From Azospirillum sp. TSH58 (GTDB lineage Bacteria > Pseudomonadota > Alphaproteobacteria > Azospirillales > Azospirillaceae): DNA of 64,000 bases. The translations under genes and the position numbers were made by a program. Under the pieces are notes generated by a model. It made no database searches and had not been told where the DNA came from. It saw only the letters and a program-made list of their open reading frames with translations. Of this stretch, positions 60,540-64,000 are shown piece after piece; position 1 is the stretch's first letter; every line of letters starts with the position of its first letter. The stretch lies in contig NZ_CP022363.1 in assembly GCF_003119115.1 (NCBI RefSeq), positions 435,001 to 499,000 on the forward strand. The letters run 5' to 3'.

Positions 60540-63500
60540 ATGAACAGCATGACCAACCCGACCGCCACCCGGGGCGCCACCCGGGCCGACACCCGGACCG
60601 TTGCCCCGTCCGCCGCCTCGCGTTCCGGCGGCGCGGCACCGTTCGCGGACTTCGCACCGCCCATCCGACCGGCGACCGAGCTGCGCGCCGCGATCACCGC
60701 CGCCTACCGCCGGCCCGAGCCGGAGTGCCTGCCCTTCCTGTTCGAGCAGGCCGCGCTGCCGCCCGGCATCGTCACCGCCGCCGCGGCCACCGCCCGCAAG
60801 CTGATCACCGCCCTGCGCGCCAAGCCGCGGGGCCGCGGCGTCGAGGGGCTGATCCACGAATACAGCCTGTCCAGCCAGGAGGGCATGGCGCTGATGTGTC
60901 TGGCGGAGGCGCTGCTGCGCATCCCCGACCACGCCACGCGCGACGCGCTGATCCGCGACAAGATCGCCGGCGGCGACTGGCAGGCGCATCTCGGCAAGGG
61001 CGGCTCGATGTTCGTCAACGCCGCCACCTGGGGCCTGCTGATCACCGGCAAGCTGACCTCGGCGGGCGGGGAGCAGGCGCTGTCCTCCGCCCTGACGCGC
61101 CTGATCGCGCGCGGCGGCGAGCCGCTGATCCGCCGCGGCGTCGATTTCGCCATGCGCATGATGGGCGAGCAGTTCGTCACCGGCCAGACCATCCAGGAGG
61201 CGCTGACCAACGCCCGCCCGATGGAGGCCGAGGGCTTCCGCTACTCCTACGACATGCTGGGCGAGGCGGCGCTGACGGCGGAGGACGCCGCGCGCTACTA
61301 CGCCGACTACGAGAACGCCATCCACGCCATCGGCAAGGCGTCGGCGGGCCGCGGCGTCTATGAGGGGCCGGGCATCTCCATCAAGCTGTCGGCGATCCAC
61401 CCCCGCTACTCCCGCGCCCAGGCCGACCGGGTGATGGACGAGCTGCTGCCGCGCGTGAAGGCGCTGGCGCTGCTCGCCAAGGGCTACGACATCGGCCTGA
61501 ACATCGACGCCGAGGAGGCCGACCGGCTGGAGCTGTCGCTCGACCTGATGGAATCGCTCTGCTTCGACCCGGATCTGGCGGGCTGGAACGGCATCGGCTT
61601 CGTCGTCCAGGCCTACGGCAAGCGCTGCCCCTACGTCATCGACTTCCTGGTCGATCTGGCGCGGCGCAGCGGCCACCGGCTGATGATCCGGCTGGTCAAG
61701 GGCGCCTATTGGGACAGTGAGATCAAGCGCGCCCAGCTCGACGGGCTGCCCGATTTCCCGGTCTACACGCGCAAGGTCTACACCGACGTCTCCTACGTCG
61801 CCTGCGCGCGCAAGCTGCTGGCCGCGCCCGACGCGGTGTTCCCGCAGTTCGCCACCCACAACGCCCAGACTCTCGCCACCATCTACGAGATGGCCGGCAG
61901 CGACTTCCAGGTCGGCAAGTACGAGTTCCAGTGCCTGCACGGCATGGGCGAGCCGCTCTACAAGGAGGTCGTCGGCCCGCTGAAGCGGCCCTGCCGCATC
62001 TACGCGCCGGTCGGCACGCACGAGACGCTGCTGGCCTATCTGGTCCGTCGCCTGCTGGAGAACGGGGCCAACAGCTCCTTCGTCAACCGCATCGCCGACC
62101 CGGCGGTCCCGGTCGACGAGCTGGTCGCCGATCCCGTCGCGGTCGCCAAGGCCATCGCCCCGCTGGGCGCGCCGCACGCGCTGATCGCCCTGCCGCGGAA
62201 CCTCTACGCGCCGGAGCGGGCCAACTCCGCCGGCATCGACCTGTCGGACGAGACGGAGCTGGCCAGCCTGTCGGCCGCCCTGTCGGCGAGCGCCGCGATG
62301 ACCTGGACCGCCGCGCCGCTGCTGGCGGACGGGGAGCGGACGGGGCAGGCCCAGCCGGTGCGCAACCCCGCCGACCGCCGCGACGTGGTCGGCTCGGTGA
62401 CCGAGGCCAGCGAGGCCCTGGTGGCGGAGACCTTCGGCCACGCCGTCGCCGCGGCACCCGCCTGGGCCACCACCCCGCCGGAGGAGCGCGCCGCCTGCCT
62501 GTTCCGCGCCGCCGACGCCATGCAGGAGCGGATGCCGACCCTGCTCGGCCTGATCGTCCGCGAGGCCGGCAAGTCGCTGCCCAACGCCATCGCCGAGGTG
62601 CGGGAGGCCATCGACTTCCTGCGCTACTACGGGGCGCAGGTGCGCGACCGCTTCGACAACGCCACCCATCGCCCGCTGGGGCCGGTGGTCTGCATCAGCC
62701 CGTGGAACTTCCCTCTCGCCATCTTCTCCGGCCAGATCGCCGCGGCGCTGGCCGCCGGCAACCCGGTGCTGGCGAAGCCGGCCGAGGAAACCCCGCTGAT
62801 CGCCGCCGAGGCCGTGCGCATCCTGCACGCGGCGGGCATCCCCGCCGGGGCGCTCCAGCTTCTGCCCGGCGCGGGCGAGGTCGGCGCCGCCCTGGTCGGG
62901 CACGAGGCGGTGCGCGGCGTGATGTTCACCGGCTCCACCGAGGTGGCGCGGCTGATCCAGCGCCAGCTCGCCGGGCGCCTGCTGCCGGACGGCGCGCCGA
63001 TCCCGCTGATCGCCGAGACCGGCGGCCAGAACGCCATGATCGTCGACAGCTCCGCGCTGGCCGAGCAGGTGGTGGGCGACGTGATCGCGTCGGCCTTCGA
63101 CAGCGCCGGCCAGCGCTGCTCCGCCCTGCGCATCCTCTGCCTGCAGGAGGACGTGGCCGACCGCACGCTCGCCATGCTGAAGGGCGCCATGCGCGAGCTG
63201 CGCATCGGCAACCCGGACCGGCTGGCCGTCGATGTCGGCCCGGTCATCAGCGATGAGGCCCGCGCCACCATCGCCGGCCACATCGAAGCGATGCGCGCCA
63301 AGGGCCGCAATGTGGAGTTCCTGCCGCTGCCCGCCGAGACGGCGGAGGGCACCTTCGTCGCCCCGACCGTGATCGAGATCGGCGGCATCCATGAGCTTGA
63401 GCGGGAGGTCTTCGGCCCGGTCCTGCACGTCGTCCGCTTCCACCGCGACGATCTGGACGCCCTGGTCGACTCCATCAACGCGACGGGCTACGGCCTCACC

Positions 63501-64000
63501 TTCGGCCTGCACACCCGCATCGACGCGACCATCGAGCGGGTGACCGCGCGGATCGGCGCGGGCAACGTCTACGTCAACCGCAACACCATCGGCGCGGTGG
63601 TCGGGGTGCAGCCCTTCGGCGGCCACGGCCTGTCGGGCACCGGCCCCAAGGCGGGCGGTCCGCTCTACCTCTCCCGCCTGCTGAGCCGCCGTCCCAAGGG
63701 CTGGCTGGAGTTCCGCGGGCCGGACGCGGCGCGCGCGGCGGGGCAGGCCTATGGCGAGTGGCTGCGCGCCAAGGGCTTCACGGCGGAGGCGTCGCGCTGC
63801 GCCGGCTATGCGGCGCGCAGCGCCATCGGCGGCGGCGCGGAGCTGAACGGCCCGGTGGGCGAGCGCAACCTCTATGAGCTGCACGGGCGGGGCCGCGTCC
63901 TGCTGCTGCCGCAGACGCGGACGGGCCTGCTGCTCCAGCTCGGCGCGGTCCTGGCGACGGGCAACAGCGCCGCGGTGGACGCCCCGCCGGAGCTGGCCGA
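60540..64000 (+). CDS. putA: Bifunctional proline dehydrogenase/P5C dehydrogenase PutA, C-terminus cut by window edge
   Basis: 1153 codons are present and the frame is still open at the edge; PutA is usually 1200-1320 residues. It starts MNSMTNPTAT. There is no N-terminal ribbon-helix-helix domain, so this is the two-function type and regulation falls to PutR. The FAD-dependent proline dehydrogenase barrel includes RYSYDMLGEAALT and LMIRLVKGAYWDSEIKRAQ (near 380-397). The aldehyde dehydrogenase half has Glu in AETGGQNAM near 825 and the nucleophile in AGQRCSAL near 858. It oxidises proline to glutamate, delivering electrons to quinone and NAD+. It lies 82 bases after proC. Confidence 0.95.
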   Translation, partial: MNSMTNPTATRGATRADTRTVAPSAASRSGGAAPFADFAPPIRPATELRAAITAAYRRPEPECLPFLFEQAALPPGIVTAAAATARKLITALRAKPRGRGVEGLIHEYSLSSQEGMALMCLAEALLRIPDHATRDALIRDKIAGGDWQAHLGKGGSMFVNAATWGLLITGKLTSAGGEQALSSALTRLIARGGEPLIRRGVDFAMRMMGEQFVTGQTIQEALTNARPMEAEGFRYSYDMLGEAALTAEDAARYYADYENAIHAIGKASAGRGVYEGPGISIKLSAIHPRYSRAQADRVMDELLPRVKALALLAKGYDIGLNIDAEEADRLELSLDLMESLCFDPDLAGWNGIGFVVQAYGKRCPYVIDFLVDLARRSGHRLMIRLVKGAYWDSEIKRAQLDGLPDFPVYTRKVYTDVSYVACARKLLAAPDAVFPQFATHNAQTLATIYEMAGSDFQVGKYEFQCLHGMGEPLYKEVVGPLKRPCRIYAPVGTHETLLAYLVRRLLENGANSSFVNRIADPAVPVDELVADPVAVAKAIAPLGAPHALIALPRNLYAPERANSAGIDLSDETELASLSAALSASAAMTWTAAPLLADGERTGQAQPVRNPADRRDVVGSVTEASEALVAETFGHAVAAAPAWATTPPEERAACLFRAADAMQERMPTLLGLIVREAGKSLPNAIAEVREAIDFLRYYGAQVRDRFDNATHRPLGPVVCISPWNFPLAIFSGQIAAALAAGNPVLAKPAEETPLIAAEAVRILHAAGIPAGALQLLPGAGEVGAALVGHEAVRGVMFTGSTEVARLIQRQLAGRLLPDGAPIPLIAETGGQNAMIVDSSALAEQVVGDVIASAFDSAGQRCSALRILCLQEDVADRTLAMLKGAMRELRIGNPDRLAVDVGPVISDEARATIAGHIEAMRAKGRNVEFLPLPAETAEGTFVAPTVIEIGGIHELEREVFGPVLHVVRFHRDDLDALVDSINATGYGLTFGLHTRIDATIERVTARIGAGNVYVNRNTIGAVVGVQPFGGHGLSGTGPKAGGPLYLSRLLSRRPKGWLEFRGPDAARAAGQAYGEWLRAKGFTAEASRCAGYAARSAIGGGAELNGPVGERNLYELHGRGRVLLLPQTRTGLLLQLGAVLATGNSAAVDAPPELA

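Overview
The window is very GC-rich, tightly packed DNA from a free-living alphaproteobacterium. Gene content (two large chemoreceptors, tetrathionate reductase, IclR- and Lrp-controlled amino acid catabolism, a large surface-polysaccharide locus, bifunctional PutA with a separate Lrp-type PutR) and codon use fit an Azospirillum-like member of the Rhodospirillales. A plasmid-type parA-parB pair near 34-35 kb suggests the DNA is a megaplasmid, a chromid, or the part of a replicon that carries its own partition locus. No rRNA, tRNA, CRISPR array or transposase was seen.

Layout. 1-7.1 kb: a truncated IclR regulator diverges from an operon for uptake and CoA-activation of an unknown organic acid (crotonase-like enzyme, polyamine-type ABC importer with a fused double permease, CaiC-like acyl-CoA ligase), closed by a clear terminator. 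7.2-11 kb: a chemoreceptor, a small unknown gene and a succinyl-CoA:acetate CoA-transferase. 11.2-20.4 kb: amino acid catabolism: an AruH-like aminotransferase, a hutG-hutF-iclR operon, a divergent polar amino acid ABC importer, an MFS carrier and a RecD/Dda-like helicase. 20.7-25.7 kb: tetrathionate reductase ttrBCA. 25.8-27.7 kb: a class A beta-lactamase with its divergent AmpR-like regulator. 27.7-33.6 kb: aldo/keto reductase, second chemoreceptor, an ABC-type membrane protein without ATPase domain, and an HPP-CBS membrane protein behind a SoxR-type promoter.

33.6-35.7 kb: parAB, bracketed by two copies of an 18-bp perfect palindrome (candidate parS) with an inverted repeat over the parA promoter. 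35.7-41.1 kb: M48 lipoprotein protease, flavodoxin-like reductase, an HTH protein with a repetitive tail, AbrB-type membrane protein, hydroxypyruvate isomerase-like enzyme and an AEC transporter.

41.2-58.3 kb: an exopolysaccharide locus, all on the minus strand: UDP-sugar dehydrogenase, Wzz/BY-kinase, O-antigen ligase-like polymerase, flippase, three glycosyltransferases, a GNAT-like protein, a polysaccharide deacetylase, and two paralogous right-handed beta-helix proteins, one carrying two near-identical carbohydrate-binding-like repeats. 58.7-64 kb: a 48-residue membrane peptide, putR, proC and the start of putA (proline metabolism).

Two hairpin-rich intergenic repeat families recur through the window, mostly between convergent genes. 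The least explained parts are the beta-helix pair with its small membrane-protein neighbour, and the palindrome-flanked parAB locus.
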